The notes beneath the pieces were generated by a model that saw only the letters and a list, made by a program, of their open reading frames with translations, searched no databases and was not told the origin of the DNA. Made by a program: the position numbers and the translations under genes. From an uncultured Gemmatimonadota bacterium (lineage in GTDB: Bacteria; Gemmatimonadota; Gemmatimonadetes; Palauibacterales; Palauibacteraceae), in the NCBI GenBank assembly GCA_913043255.1, contig CAJWLK010000003.1:62001-126000 (forward strand): DNA of 64,000 nucleotides, given 5' to 3'. Position 1 is the stretch's first letter. Each line of letters opens with the position of its first letter. Shown here in pieces: positions 26,137 through 35,713 of this stretch.

Positions 26137-27078
26137 GTGAAAAGACGGTCGTACTGGACAATTGATATTTTACCGCACGGTAGCGGACGCTCTCGAAGTT
26201 ATCGAATCGAGAAACGCATAGCGCGTGGTGTAATCTACTCTATCTGTGGGCTCATTGGTTTAACCGCTGCACTTTTCCTCAATGTGTTGGGTCGTGCTGA
26301 TGCGATCGGTGAATTGCAGCGCTATCGTGCTGAAAACCAGCAGTTGGTCGAGAGCCTGGAAGCAATGGAGGCCCGTAGTGATCGGCTCAATCAAACGCTA
26401 GATGACTTGGCGACCCACGAACAGCGCTTTCGAATAGTAGCTGGCCTTCCGCTCTTAGACCCGGATGTTTATTCAGTTGGAGTGGGTGGGCCTGGTGGCA
26501 TGACGGATTTGAGGGAGGAGTCTTTCACGATTTCCCCCCAACTCCAGCAGACGGCTAATGATGTAACTGGCGAACTCGAACAACTCCTCCGACGAGCTGA
26601 ACTTCTCAGGGCTAGCGTCGAAGAGGCTGCTGACTCGATCGAATCACAACGTGAGCTCTTCCAGCGGCTTCCATCAATTTGGCCAGTAGTCGCGGGGGAC
26701 TCATGGATCTCGTCAGGGTTTAGTTATAACCGGTTGCATCCACTTCTCGGCTACCGACGACCGCACCCAGGTGTAGATATTTCCGCAGACTTGGGAAGTA
26801 CAGTAGTCGCAACGGGTGCTGGCCGCGTCACGTTTGTGGCATCGCGAAGTGGGTACGGTCGGATGGTTGAGATTGATCACGGCGGCGGATACAAAAGTCG
26901 ATATGCCCACCTAGGTAAAATAAACGTTCGCAATGGCGAAAACGTGCGTCGTGGCGATGTGCTAGGTGAAGTTGGACGGAGCGGTTTGACGACTGGTCCG
27001 AATCTTCACTACGAGATCAGTGTCAATGACCGACCGGTAAATCCGTACAATTATTTTCTTGACGGGTACCGTCGGTAA
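26137..27078 (+). CDS. M23 (LytM/NlpD-like) membrane-anchored factor with coiled coil
   Basis: A 313-residue envelope protein: a basic N-terminus, one membrane helix (residues ~30-50), a coiled coil (residues ~60-100) and a C-terminal LytM domain. Zinc motifs HPGVDIS and YAHLG are present, but the final HxH reads GPNLHYE: the second His (zinc ligand) is kept and the first, usually catalytic, is Asn. It may be a weak hydrolase or an activator of amidases, like EnvC/NlpD. The start is taken as GTG 26137; a TTG at 26125 is also in frame. It is a single gene ended by a terminator. Confidence 0.85.
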   Translation: MKRRSYWTIDILPHGSGRSRSYRIEKRIARGVIYSICGLIGLTAALFLNVLGRADAIGELQRYRAENQQLVESLEAMEARSDRLNQTLDDLATHEQRFRIVAGLPLLDPDVYSVGVGGPGGMTDLREESFTISPQLQQTANDVTGELEQLLRRAELLRASVEEAADSIESQRELFQRLPSIWPVVAGDSWISSGFSYNRLHPLLGYRRPHPGVDISADLGSTVVATGAGRVTFVASRSGYGRMVEIDHGGGYKSRYAHLGKINVRNGENVRRGDVLGEVGRSGLTTGPNLHYEISVNDRPVNPYNYFLDGYRR

Positions 27079-27111
27079 CGGAAGCTCCTTACATTCTCCT
27101 TCCTGTTAACG

Positions 27112-27138
27112 ACCCACCTCTAAACTTAGGTGGGTTTT
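27112..27138 (+). terminator. Intrinsic terminator after the M23 gene
   Basis: ACCCACCT (27112-27119) pairs with AGGTGGGT (27128-27135) around an 8-base loop, followed by TTTT. Confidence 0.88.
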
Positions 27139-27173
27139 CACTGGTTCCCTGCTGATTCGGAGGAGCCCGATCG

Positions 27174-27923
27174 ATGCTGAAGTCCCGTGTCGTGATTCTG
27201 TTTTTAAGTGTTGTTCCAGTTTTCGTCGCTTGCGGTGATTCGCTCACGGTCCAAGTGGTGGTTGACGGTACAGATGGTCAACGAGCCGTTGATAACCATG
27301 AGGTACAATTTCTACCATTTGACCGCGATTCTCTCTTTGCTGTCATAACAGCACAAGCTTCGGAGCCCGAACCACAAATGCCCGCTGACTTACAGCGCGC
27401 AGCCGATAGTACTCTAGCTCTTCAAGAAACTTGGCGTCAGGCAGAAGCTCGCTGGAACGGAGTGCGGGATTCGCTCCGGACAATTGGAGAGCAACTTCAG
27501 GGGCTTGATCGCCGTGGACGCGAGTATCGTGAGCTTTTTGATCGGTTCAATTCGGTCGAAGGAAGAGAGGGTGCGCTCGACCGACAGCGGCAGCAAAGTT
27601 TCGATGCGTTCACTGGTTTACAGGAAGCAACGCAAGCGAGGCTTGATTCTGTCCGGGCCGTTGTCCAAGCGTGGGAAGACCTTGCCTTTTCTGACTATGG
27701 ACAAATTGAGGATGACCTTCTCGAAGCACTGGGTCGCCAATTGGTTTTCGATACTACCAATGCGGATGGTTACGTAACGAGGTCTCTGTCGGGTGGTCCC
27801 TGGTGGGTACACTCGCGCGCCAATGTGGCGGCTGGTGAGCTATACTGGAATGTTATAACCGAGGGGGCTGCAGATACGCTCCAGCTCAACCCAACCAACG
27901 CGGAACTCCGACGGCAATACTAG
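27174..27923 (+). CDS. Hypothetical coiled-coil lipoprotein
   Basis: A 249-residue lipoprotein: signal helix ending VPVFVAC, then a short beta-type segment (LTVQVVVDGTDG), a long charged helical region from ~residue 65 to 175 predicted as coiled coil, and a C-terminal beta segment rich in Trp and Gly (SGGPWWVHSRANVAAGELYW). Function not recognised; it could tether or sense in the periplasm. A GGAGGAG site lies 9 bases before ATG 27174. It stands alone between two terminators. Confidence 0.75.
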   Translation: MLKSRVVILFLSVVPVFVACGDSLTVQVVVDGTDGQRAVDNHEVQFLPFDRDSLFAVITAQASEPEPQMPADLQRAADSTLALQETWRQAEARWNGVRDSLRTIGEQLQGLDRRGREYRELFDRFNSVEGREGALDRQRQQSFDAFTGLQEATQARLDSVRAVVQAWEDLAFSDYGQIEDDLLEALGRQLVFDTTNADGYVTRSLSGGPWWVHSRANVAAGELYWNVITEGAADTLQLNPTNAELRRQY

Positions 27924-27930
27924 CCGCTGG

Positions 27931-27965
27931 CCCGGCCGGTCTCGACGAAGGTCGGCCGGGTCTTA
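27931..27965 (+). terminator. GC-rich hairpin terminator
   Basis: CCCGGCCG (27931-27938) pairs with CGGCCGGG (27953-27960), followed by TCTT. It starts 8 bases after the lipoprotein stop. Confidence 0.75.
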
Positions 27966-28002
27966 TCATCCCTAAGTTGGTCCAGTAGGTCGCCTAGAAT
28001 AC

Positions 28003-30153
28003 ATGTTGGAAATTCCTCCCCCTATCACGCTTGAAATCGACTCGGAAAAGATTGCCTGGTTAACCTTCAATCTGCCGGATTCGAAGGTTAACCTCCTCAG
28101 TTCAGACGTAATGGAGTTGCTCAACCGTCGTCTTTCCGAACTTGAATCTCGCATTGCCACCGGGAATCCGATCGCGCTCGTTGTACGGAGTGGGAAGTTG
28201 GGCAGTTTCATAGCAGGAGCCGTCCTGCAGGAGATCGGTGCAATTTCGGATCCGGAGGTTGGCCGTGCCAAGAGTGCTGAAGGACAACGGATCTTTCGAC
28301 GTCTCGATCGGCTTACGATCCCAACCATTGCAGCTATTAATGGCACTTGCCTAGGTGGCGGCACGGAGCTTGCACTTTGCTGCAAATGGCGAGTTGGATC
28401 GGATGGGCCCCAAACGAAGATTGGATTACCAGAAGTAAGGCTTGGGTTTATTCCCGGATTTGGAGGATCCGTTCGCCTACCCCGACTTATTGGGATTCGC
28501 CGGGCACTCAACATGATACTCACTGGTAAGGCAATATCCTCGACCCGGGCACACAGGTGGGGTTTGTTGGATCGAGTATTTCGTGCCGATTCATTCGAGG
28601 TGGAAGTAAGGGCGTTTGCAATGCGTGTGGTGCGGAGGGAGGAAGCTCAGGCTCCACGGACACTCGCGTTTCGAGATCGGTTGCTGGAGGACACCAGTCT
28701 GGGTCGTCGGACTATCTTCAATGGCGCACGAAAACAGGTACTCAAGAAATTGAAGGAACGATACCCGGCGCCCGTGGAAGCGATCAGTGTGGTAGAACAG
28801 ACCTTGGATTTGCAGATCGATGAAGCTTTGGCCATTGAGGCTGAGGTTGCAGGTCGCATGGTTGCCACGGATGTGTCAAAAAACTTGATCCGACTTTTCT
28901 TGCTGCGGCGGAAAGCGAAAAAAGTACTCAGCCCAGAGCTTATCTCTCAAGCACATAATGTTTCAAAGACGGCCGTATTGGGTGCTGGGGTCATGGGAGG
29001 TGGGGTCGCTGAACTGATTGCTGCACACGACGTGCCAGTGATCCTGAAGGACATCGATGATGATGCGCTGGCTGTCGGTCTTCAACATGCACGCGAGCTA
29101 CTAGACAAGGCTGGTGAAGCGCAGGTGTTCACGGCGCATGAAGCAGAACTCAAGTTTGCATTGATCCACGGGACTCTCGAATACGAAAAATTCGACGATG
29201 TTGATCTGGTGGTCGAGGCGGCTGTGGAACGTATGCCAGTCAAGAAAAACATACTTCAAGAAGCAGAAGAAGTTTTGCCAGAGCATGCAGTGTTTGCAAC
29301 AAACACTTCCTCACTTTCAGTGACGGAGCTTGCCCAAGTGGCTGAGCGGCCTACAGGTGTAGTGGGGATGCACTTTTTCAATCCCGTTCATAAGATGCCA
29401 TTGGTTGAGATCATCCGAACAAAACTGTCATCGGATGCGTCTTTAGCGACCACATTCAAGTTTGCGATCAAACTTGGTAAGACTCCGGTGCTTGTAGCCG
29501 ACCGGCCAGGTTTCCTCGTCAATCGGTTACTGGCTCCCTATCTAAACGAGGCCGGTTTTCTGCTCGAAAACGGAGCAAGTGTGACGGCTATTGATCGAGC
29601 ACTTACTTCGTTTGGTATGCCAATGGGTCCCTGTCGTCTTCTTGATGAAGTGGGTTTTGACGTGGCAGAACATGTCGCTAAAGAAATGGCACGTGCGTTC
29701 GGGCCGCGAATGCAGCCTTCTGCGGTGGTCGGTGTGCTAAAAGCAGAGGGTCGGCTGGGTAAGAAGAATGGCCGGGGATTCTACCGGTATACGAATGGAA
29801 AAGAGTCAGGAGTAAATAGAGAAGTCGCTCGTATACTAGGCGCGCCACGTATCGACACCTCTTCCGGAGAAATCCGGGACCGTTGCTTACTTTTGCTTGT
29901 TAATGAGGCTATGTATGCTCTCGCCGAGGAGGTGGTTGCGAGCGCTAACGATGTAGATTTGGCGATGGTACTTGGAATTGGTTTCCCTCCGTTTCGCGGT
30001 GGACTCCTGCGTTGGGCAGACACCCGTGGAGCACGCGGTATTCTAGACGGTCTTGTCGAGCTTACGGAGAGGCATGGTCAAAGGTTCGCCCCAGCACCAA
30101 GTCTTGTTGATTTAGTTGAGTCGGGCGGCTCGTTCACTTCTTCTGGAGTTTGA
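28003..30153 (+). CDS. Bifunctional enoyl-CoA hydratase/3-hydroxyacyl-CoA dehydrogenase (FadJ/FadB-like)
   Basis: The multifunctional beta-oxidation alpha chain, 716 residues. Residues ~1-190 are a crotonase fold with both catalytic glutamates in place (GGGTELALCC and GLPEVRLGFIPGFGG). From ~residue 322 the NAD-binding domain shows VLGAGVMGGGVAEL, and the dehydrogenase His-Glu pair lies in GMHFFNPVHKMPLVEI. It hydrates trans-2-enoyl-CoA and oxidises the 3-hydroxyacyl-CoA. The thiolase partner is not next door. Its TGA overlaps the TTG start of the DUF402 gene. It may also serve the later steps of phenylacetate breakdown (PaaG/PaaH-like chemistry), but that is speculation. Confidence 0.93.
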   Translation: MLEIPPPITLEIDSEKIAWLTFNLPDSKVNLLSSDVMELLNRRLSELESRIATGNPIALVVRSGKLGSFIAGAVLQEIGAISDPEVGRAKSAEGQRIFRRLDRLTIPTIAAINGTCLGGGTELALCCKWRVGSDGPQTKIGLPEVRLGFIPGFGGSVRLPRLIGIRRALNMILTGKAISSTRAHRWGLLDRVFRADSFEVEVRAFAMRVVRREEAQAPRTLAFRDRLLEDTSLGRRTIFNGARKQVLKKLKERYPAPVEAISVVEQTLDLQIDEALAIEAEVAGRMVATDVSKNLIRLFLLRRKAKKVLSPELISQAHNVSKTAVLGAGVMGGGVAELIAAHDVPVILKDIDDDALAVGLQHARELLDKAGEAQVFTAHEAELKFALIHGTLEYEKFDDVDLVVEAAVERMPVKKNILQEAEEVLPEHAVFATNTSSLSVTELAQVAERPTGVVGMHFFNPVHKMPLVEIIRTKLSSDASLATTFKFAIKLGKTPVLVADRPGFLVNRLLAPYLNEAGFLLENGASVTAIDRALTSFGMPMGPCRLLDEVGFDVAEHVAKEMARAFGPRMQPSAVVGVLKAEGRLGKKNGRGFYRYTNGKESGVNREVARILGAPRIDTSSGEIRDRCLLLLVNEAMYALAEEVVASANDVDLAMVLGIGFPPFRGGLLRWADTRGARGILDGLVELTERHGQRFAPAPSLVDLVESGGSFTSSGV

Positions 30154-30749
30154 ATATCCTGCGAGCCCAGCGGTTTACACTGCGAGAAGCACGAAATTTC
30201 TCGAAAAATACTCCTCATATTGAAGTTGCAATTTGTCGTGGCGATGACGTTCAGAGTTTTGACCAGGAGATCTTGAAAAACGATGAGTATTTGAAAATTA
30301 CGCTTCAGGTTCTCCCAACATCTTTCCCTTCCACCCGTATAGATGAATCGACGGTGCTTGACGCGGGCTGTCTCCTTATATGGTATATTTTCCCTGGAAG
30401 ATGGTATGAAATCGGTTTGTTTTTCGATCAAAGGGATGTTTTCCTGGGCCATTACATTAACCTGATTCGTCCCCCAACGTTCGGGGTTACCAAGTGGGTG
30501 GTTGAAGACCTTTACCTTGACGTCTGGGCGCCTGTCGTTGGCCCCCCCATGTTGCTAGACGAGAATGAACTGGACGAAGCGGTGACTCGGGGAAAATTGT
30601 CGGTCGAGGAAGCAGTTGAAGTTAGAGAACTTGGACATGTGATGCTTGCCCGCGCAGCAAAGCACCACTGGCCACAACCGTTGCAAAGGTGGTCTCCAGA
30701 GTTAGTCTCGCAACTACGATTACAACGTGATTTGGTGGGTACGGTTTAA
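30150..30749 (+). CDS. DUF402 family protein (FomD/Ntdp-like)
   Basis: A soluble 199-residue protein of the DUF402 group. The core reads WYEIGLFFDQRDVFLGHYINL then KWVVEDLYLDVW and LLDENELDEAVTRGKLS, matching the conserved Asp/Tyr cluster seen in FomD and nucleoside di/triphosphatases (metal-bound Asp, RNA- or nucleotide-phosphate hydrolysis). The start is TTG 30150 inside the stop of the fad gene, with GGAG only one base upstream, so the first codons are uncertain. The coupling to a beta-oxidation gene suggests shared expression, not necessarily shared function. Confidence 0.75.
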   Translation: MNILRAQRFTLREARNFSKNTPHIEVAICRGDDVQSFDQEILKNDEYLKITLQVLPTSFPSTRIDESTVLDAGCLLIWYIFPGRWYEIGLFFDQRDVFLGHYINLIRPPTFGVTKWVVEDLYLDVWAPVVGPPMLLDENELDEAVTRGKLSVEEAVEVRELGHVMLARAAKHHWPQPLQRWSPELVSQLRLQRDLVGTV

Positions 30750-30857
30750 CTAGAAGGTGACATTGTTTGTGCTCTCTGGTGTTGGGTTGGACTGATCGCA
30801 TTCGGGTTTCGCATCTGAGAGTGAAACAAAACTAGGTGCTGATCGTATACTGGACGA

Positions 30858-31529
30858 ATGAGATATCAGGCGAAGCGAAAATTCCGCTTCTTATTGCTCT
30901 TTAGCGCACTTTTTGCGGCCATCTGGTTTTTTTGGGATACATCTTTTGTGTATCCACTCAAACTGTTTGTGGTACTGCTTCATGAGATTAGTCATGGTTT
31001 CGCAGCAGTTCTGACAGGGGGAGAGATTCACGCTGTCGAGATTACACCACAACAGGGGGGGATGTGTCGGTGCCCCGGAGGCAACGTATTTATTACGCTT
31101 TCGGCGGGATATTTAGGCAGTCTTCTATGGGGGGGGGTGATGATTGTAGGGGCTGAGCACCTGAAGAATCGGAGTGGGTGGTTAACAGCAGCCATTGCGA
31201 CCTTAGTTGTGGGAGCAACCCTTCTCTATGTGAACCAACCATTTGCTACAGCATTTGGGATAGCATTTGGGGCCGTACTTTTTGTAGTGTCGTTGCGTGC
31301 CGGTGCAATCGGGAATCGTGCAACTCTTTATCTGCTGGGGCTCACGAGTTGTTTGTATGCTGTTTTAGATATCAAGAGCGATATTTTAGATCGTCCAGAG
31401 CTCACATCCGATGCAAAGATGCTTGCGGAACTAACCGGTGTATCGACTCTCGTCTGGGGCGTTGCTTGGATCGTAACGGCATTCTTATTCTGCGCGCTGC
31501 TTCTCCGACGGCTCTGGCGCCGTGCGTAA
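30858..31529 (+). CDS. M50B-type membrane metalloprotease-like protein
   Basis: A 223-residue inner-membrane protein with six or more helices. The HExxH-type site is HEISH at residues 42-46, placed in the first long helix pair as in the M50B (site-2-like) family found in bacteria and plants. A cysteine pair (GMCRCPGG) follows in a loop. No substrate or regulator gene is near. The role is probably regulated intramembrane proteolysis or a non-proteolytic membrane function. ATG 30858 has only a weak TGGA site. Confidence 0.75.
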   Translation: MRYQAKRKFRFLLLFSALFAAIWFFWDTSFVYPLKLFVVLLHEISHGFAAVLTGGEIHAVEITPQQGGMCRCPGGNVFITLSAGYLGSLLWGGVMIVGAEHLKNRSGWLTAAIATLVVGATLLYVNQPFATAFGIAFGAVLFVVSLRAGAIGNRATLYLLGLTSCLYAVLDIKSDILDRPELTSDAKMLAELTGVSTLVWGVAWIVTAFLFCALLLRRLWRRA

Positions 31530-31709
31530 ACGACTGCTGAATAGCAGCACGATATGGGTTTCATGGACTAACTTAAGTGGCAATTACTTGTCATCGGGGA
31601 AATCTTCACATGCCATTTCAGTGCCACCTGAGGTTTCGAGGAGTGAAAAGTTCAGTTACCGTCGCCTCAGCATTTTTGCGAGGTGTGACGATTTCGATCC
31701 ATTTAAAGC

Positions 31710-33497
31710 ATGTCGATGAGAAACGTGAATAGTACAGAACGAGTAGGACAACGAGTATCAAGCCTTTTTGGCGTTACGCTCCGAGAAGCACCCGGCGAAA
31801 GCGAGATTGAATCCCATAGCCTGCTTCTGAGGGCTGGGTATGTTCGACAGCTTGCGACCGGGATTTTTTCCTATCTTCCGCTCGCATGGAGATCGCTGAG
31901 GAAAATCGAACAGATTTTGCGAGAAGAACTCGATCGTATTGGTGGCCAAGAGCTTTCGCTGCCGGTAGTTCATCCAGCCGAACTCTGGCAGCAGACGAGG
32001 CGCTGGTACGATATCGATGACACCATGGCGCGTTTTGTGGATCGTCGCGATAGGGACATGCTTTTAGCCATGACCCATGAAGAGGCTGTCGCATATCATT
32101 CGGCGACTGAGATTCACTCATATCGTCAGCTTCCGGCGCTAGTTTATCAGGTGCAGACAAAGTTCCGAGATGAGTTGCGGGCGCGGGGTGGGCTTATCCG
32201 AGTACGTGAGTTTTTGATGAAAGACTCTTACTCGTTGGACCGTGACTCAGCCGGATTAGAGAGACAGTATCAGGCACACTACGAGGCATACGAACGAATA
32301 GGGGCCCGTGTAGGCCTCCCGTTGACTGCAGTGCAGAGCGATGTTGGCATGATGGGCGGTAAGATCGCGCATGAGTTCATGTATGTTACGCCAATTGGAG
32401 AGGATTCTCTCGCCTTGTGCGATTCATGTGGATATGCTGCGAATCGCGATGTCGCCGATTTCGCTCTCAACCCCGAGCGCACAGAGCCAGAGCCAATGGA
32501 GAGGGTTCATACGCCGGGAGCGTCTACGATCGCTGCGTTGTCGGACCTGTACGAGATTACTGCCGCCGATACGGCCAAAATTGTCTTCTACGTGGGCACC
32601 TTCGTCAATGAACAAGGTGAGCAATATGAGAAGGTCGTTGCCGCCATTGTTCGCGGTGATCTTGAAGTCAATGTAATACAGGTTCAGAACCTTACTGGCG
32701 CACTGGAATTACGTCCCGCACAAGAAGAAGAAATTGCGATGACGGGGATGGTTCCTGGATTTGCGTCACCCGTTGGCATTGATCAAGAAGCCGCGATTTT
32801 CGTTGTCGATCGCTGGGTTGCCGACAGTCCTAATCTCATTATGGGCGCGAACAAAGTTGACTACCATCTGAAGAATGTTTGCTACGGGAGGGATTATGAC
32901 GCTGCTTTCGTAGGACCCTTAGCCGCCGTCTTCGAAGGTGCTTCCTGTGCTGAGTGTGGCAAAGGGCTCCGGATGGTCCGAGGTGTCGAGGTGGGAAATA
33001 TTTTCCAGTTGGGCACGCGCTATTCTGAGGCATTAGGCGCCCATTTTACTGATGAAAATGGTTCGGAGCGTCCAATTTGGATGGGGTCGTACGGGATCGG
33101 GCTAGGGCGTCTTCTGGCCTGTGTGGCAGAAGAATACTGTGATGATGACGGTCTTGAGTTGCCAATGAGCGTGGCTCCATACCACGTGACTCTCATAGCT
33201 CTGGCGCGAGAAGAGAATACGCATGAGGTGGCCGAACGTATGTTTGCTACCCTGACCGAGGCGGGGATAGAGGTGCTCTACGATGACCGTCAGGACGTGA
33301 GTCCGGGGGTGAAGTTTAAAGATGCCGATCTGCGCGGGTTACCGCTCCGTGTGGTAATTGGTGATCGTTCACTTGCCAATGGGGGAGCTGAACTGCAACG
33401 AAGAGCCGGTGGCGATAGCCGTCTTGTCCCCCTGGATGATCTTGTCCATGAGATCCAGACTGAGCTAGATACACTCTTAAAACCGCTGTGTATCTAG
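31710..33497 (+). CDS. proS: Prolyl-tRNA synthetase (bacterial type, with editing domain)
   Basis: Class II synthetase of 595 residues, charging tRNA-Pro. N-terminal catalytic motifs: LRAGYVRQLATGIFSYLPLAWR, LAMTHEEA and the motif 2 loop FRDELRARGGLIRVREFLMKD. Residues ~225-400 are the inserted YbaK-like editing domain (includes MGANKVDYHLKN) that clears mischarged Ala-tRNA. Motif 3 is GSYGIGLGRLL, and the C-terminal anticodon-binding domain follows. ATG 31710 is used; ATG 31716 is a close alternative. No T-box-like element is seen upstream. Confidence 0.96.
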   Translation: MSMRNVNSTERVGQRVSSLFGVTLREAPGESEIESHSLLLRAGYVRQLATGIFSYLPLAWRSLRKIEQILREELDRIGGQELSLPVVHPAELWQQTRRWYDIDDTMARFVDRRDRDMLLAMTHEEAVAYHSATEIHSYRQLPALVYQVQTKFRDELRARGGLIRVREFLMKDSYSLDRDSAGLERQYQAHYEAYERIGARVGLPLTAVQSDVGMMGGKIAHEFMYVTPIGEDSLALCDSCGYAANRDVADFALNPERTEPEPMERVHTPGASTIAALSDLYEITAADTAKIVFYVGTFVNEQGEQYEKVVAAIVRGDLEVNVIQVQNLTGALELRPAQEEEIAMTGMVPGFASPVGIDQEAAIFVVDRWVADSPNLIMGANKVDYHLKNVCYGRDYDAAFVGPLAAVFEGASCAECGKGLRMVRGVEVGNIFQLGTRYSEALGAHFTDENGSERPIWMGSYGIGLGRLLACVAEEYCDDDGLELPMSVAPYHVTLIALAREENTHEVAERMFATLTEAGIEVLYDDRQDVSPGVKFKDADLRGLPLRVVIGDRSLANGGAELQRRAGGDSRLVPLDDLVHEIQTELDTLLKPLCI

Positions 33498-33577
33498 ACA
33501 GATCGGTTGATTATAACGAAGGTCAAGGAAATGTTGCCGCTGAGATGGACTGCCCGGCAATCGGAGTAACGCCTGTA

Positions 33578-35713
33578 TTATCCGCTGACCCTGAAGCGTA
33601 ATCCTCCTACGAACATGCGTGGTGAAGCAATTCGCACGAAGTCATTCGCATCATGTGACATTTCGGCAATTGTATTGAAGATGTTTTGAACGCTCGCAAA
33701 CGCACTCAGCTTCGGTGTCAGCTCACGTCTGACCCGGAGGTCGAGCAGGAAGGAGTCTGCAATTTCAGCGGTGTTAAGATCGTTGTCGAACCGCGTTCCA
33801 AGATAACGCCCTGTTACGACTACCTCGAGCGTCGATGGGTCAATGTGCCCAATACGAAGCATGGCCCGGTGTACTGGGCTTCCAAGTGCGCGATTTCCGA
33901 CTACATCTGGTCTCCCAGGTGCGTTGGTGATTTTAGTTGGGTTGAGCTCGTGACTCACGGCTAGAAGCCATTGATTAGCTGGCCGCAGTTGAATTTCACT
34001 CTCGAGTCCCATGCTACGTAGGGTCCCGAGATTGTCTCGCTGTCGGCATACGCCGCCAGCCGGTACAAACCCGCATGGTGCGATCACCCCTGAAGCCGTG
34101 GCTTCTTGTACGGTTACGTCGAGGATTGCATCACTCACACGCGACCAAAAGCCAGTGAATCGAAGTAGTATCGTCGGATCTGGCTGGATGTCGATTCCGA
34201 GTTCAGCTCCGAGTACGCGCTCAGGATCAAGGTTTGCGTTTGCCTCGGTGACTACACCCCCGGCAGCCCGGAAGGGTTTGTAGAGCTCATTAAGGGTTGG
34301 GACACGGAGCCCGCTATAAAAGCTACCTCTCAGTGACACTTGGTCGGATGCGTCAGTTAGAAACCCAACATTATGGCTCAGCCGCACCTCACTTCGACCA
34401 TCGAAAGTGTTGTCGGTTGTGACCTCTCCCGTGGTCAGTTGGGTAATCCGTCGGAACCCGTCTGTATTACGCCACACGTCGAGTCGGACACCGGCATGAA
34501 CCTGCCACCGATCGTCGAGTCGGATTCGGTCTTGGGCAAACAAGCCCAGTAGGACCTGGTCACCACCTGTATCTCGCCCACGCGTGAAGGAGCCGTCTGA
34601 GAAGAGATACTCTTCGCTGGCATCACCCGAAGAGTGAAGCACATCTGCTCCAAGCGTGAAAGAGTGGGCCCCAATATTTGGTCGGTCCCAAACTAGGCTT
34701 GTACCGATGCCGGAAGACGGAACGTCCTGGCTGATGGATGGCACTTCGCTGTTTCGGTTGGCAGCCGGGCTGGAGAACGAGTTGATATACGTCTGTTTTT
34801 GAAAAAACATGTTTAGTGCAAGGCTGGTTCCATTATCACTTAGTAGTGTGGCCCCAAACTGTGCCAATCCTGCTTGGGTGGAATTGTTGCGCAGGGGTGT
34901 GGCGTTTGCCTTATCCTGATCGAAATAGTTCCCTTGAGCATGTAGGCGAAGGCGATCGTTCGCTTGAATCTCGATTTTTCCTCGCAGAGTGGCATGATCA
35001 GATGCTGAAGGTATGTCGATGGTCCCTCGGAGACTCTCCTCAGTTAACGTGTACCCGCCACTGTCAAAGAACTCTCCCGCGAGGTATCCGTTTATGCGAT
35101 CTCGTGAAAAAGAGCCCATCGCATCACCACGAAAAGTCGATTGGCTTCCGCCCTGTGCTCCCACGGAGAGGTTCGATGTGCGAGGAGACCGAGTTATCAC
35201 GTGCACCACCCCAGCTAAGCTTTGGCCACCCCAACTCACTGTCGCACCGCCTCGAACAATTTCGATACGATCGATAATCTCAACCGGGACCTGACTCCAA
35301 CGTACCCAGCCGAAATATGGGTCATTGAGTGGCACACCATCCACCAGAACAAGGGTACGACTGGCTGCGGTCCCTCCTAGCCCCCGCAGTGTTACAGCCT
35401 GCCAGGATGGGTGAGCGACGCTTGCTTGGAATGGGAAACGGAAGTTGAGTCCCGGAATTTCTTGGAGAACGTCTTGGAGAGTCTGCCCTGCTGATAGGCG
35501 AAGCTGTTCGCGCGTAACTACGGTCACATTTATGGGGGTTTCACCAACTGAAGTCTCAGTTCTGGCTGCGGATACAATGAGTTCACGTAGCGACACAATG
35601 CTGTCTGTCGTGGGGGGCTCTTGTGCTGCCAAGGGCCATGCGGCAGCTATGAGGACCAGTGCGGCAACTCTTGTTCGAATACCTACTGACCTCCAACCAT
35701 CAAGTTCCGGCAT
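33578..35713 (-). CDS. TonB-dependent outer-membrane receptor
   Basis: A 711-residue outer-membrane transporter. The signal peptide ends near WPLAAQE, and a TonB-box-like LRELIVSA follows. The plug domain runs ~40-150 (VLVDGVPLNDPYFGWVRWSQV, IDRIEIVRGGATVSWGGQSLAGVVHVI). The rest is the 22-stranded barrel. Short length and plug wording resemble BtuB/siderophore receptors; the ligand is not known. I place the start at ATG 35713, with GGAG nine bases upstream, so the gene overlaps the last 14 bases of glnS. The final residues are FRVSG rather than the usual terminal Phe. No ABC transporter partner is near. Confidence 0.9.
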   Translation of the reverse strand: MPELDGWRSVGIRTRVAALVLIAAAWPLAAQEPPTTDSIVSLRELIVSAARTETSVGETPINVTVVTREQLRLSAGQTLQDVLQEIPGLNFRFPFQASVAHPSWQAVTLRGLGGTAASRTLVLVDGVPLNDPYFGWVRWSQVPVEIIDRIEIVRGGATVSWGGQSLAGVVHVITRSPRTSNLSVGAQGGSQSTFRGDAMGSFSRDRINGYLAGEFFDSGGYTLTEESLRGTIDIPSASDHATLRGKIEIQANDRLRLHAQGNYFDQDKANATPLRNNSTQAGLAQFGATLLSDNGTSLALNMFFQKQTYINSFSSPAANRNSEVPSISQDVPSSGIGTSLVWDRPNIGAHSFTLGADVLHSSGDASEEYLFSDGSFTRGRDTGGDQVLLGLFAQDRIRLDDRWQVHAGVRLDVWRNTDGFRRITQLTTGEVTTDNTFDGRSEVRLSHNVGFLTDASDQVSLRGSFYSGLRVPTLNELYKPFRAAGGVVTEANANLDPERVLGAELGIDIQPDPTILLRFTGFWSRVSDAILDVTVQEATASGVIAPCGFVPAGGVCRQRDNLGTLRSMGLESEIQLRPANQWLLAVSHELNPTKITNAPGRPDVVGNRALGSPVHRAMLRIGHIDPSTLEVVVTGRYLGTRFDNDLNTAEIADSFLLDLRVRRELTPKLSAFASVQNIFNTIAEMSHDANDFVRIASPRMFVGGLRFRVSG

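Noticed and set aside
31530-31709. T-box or other riboswitch before proS
   Set aside because: A CCTGAGG/CCTCAG pairing exists, but no T-box consensus or known aptamer pattern is seen.
33534-33560. TTGCCG...CGGCAA inverted repeat between proS and the TonB receptor
   Set aside because: Only 6 bp with a 15-base loop and no T-tract; not convincing as a terminator.
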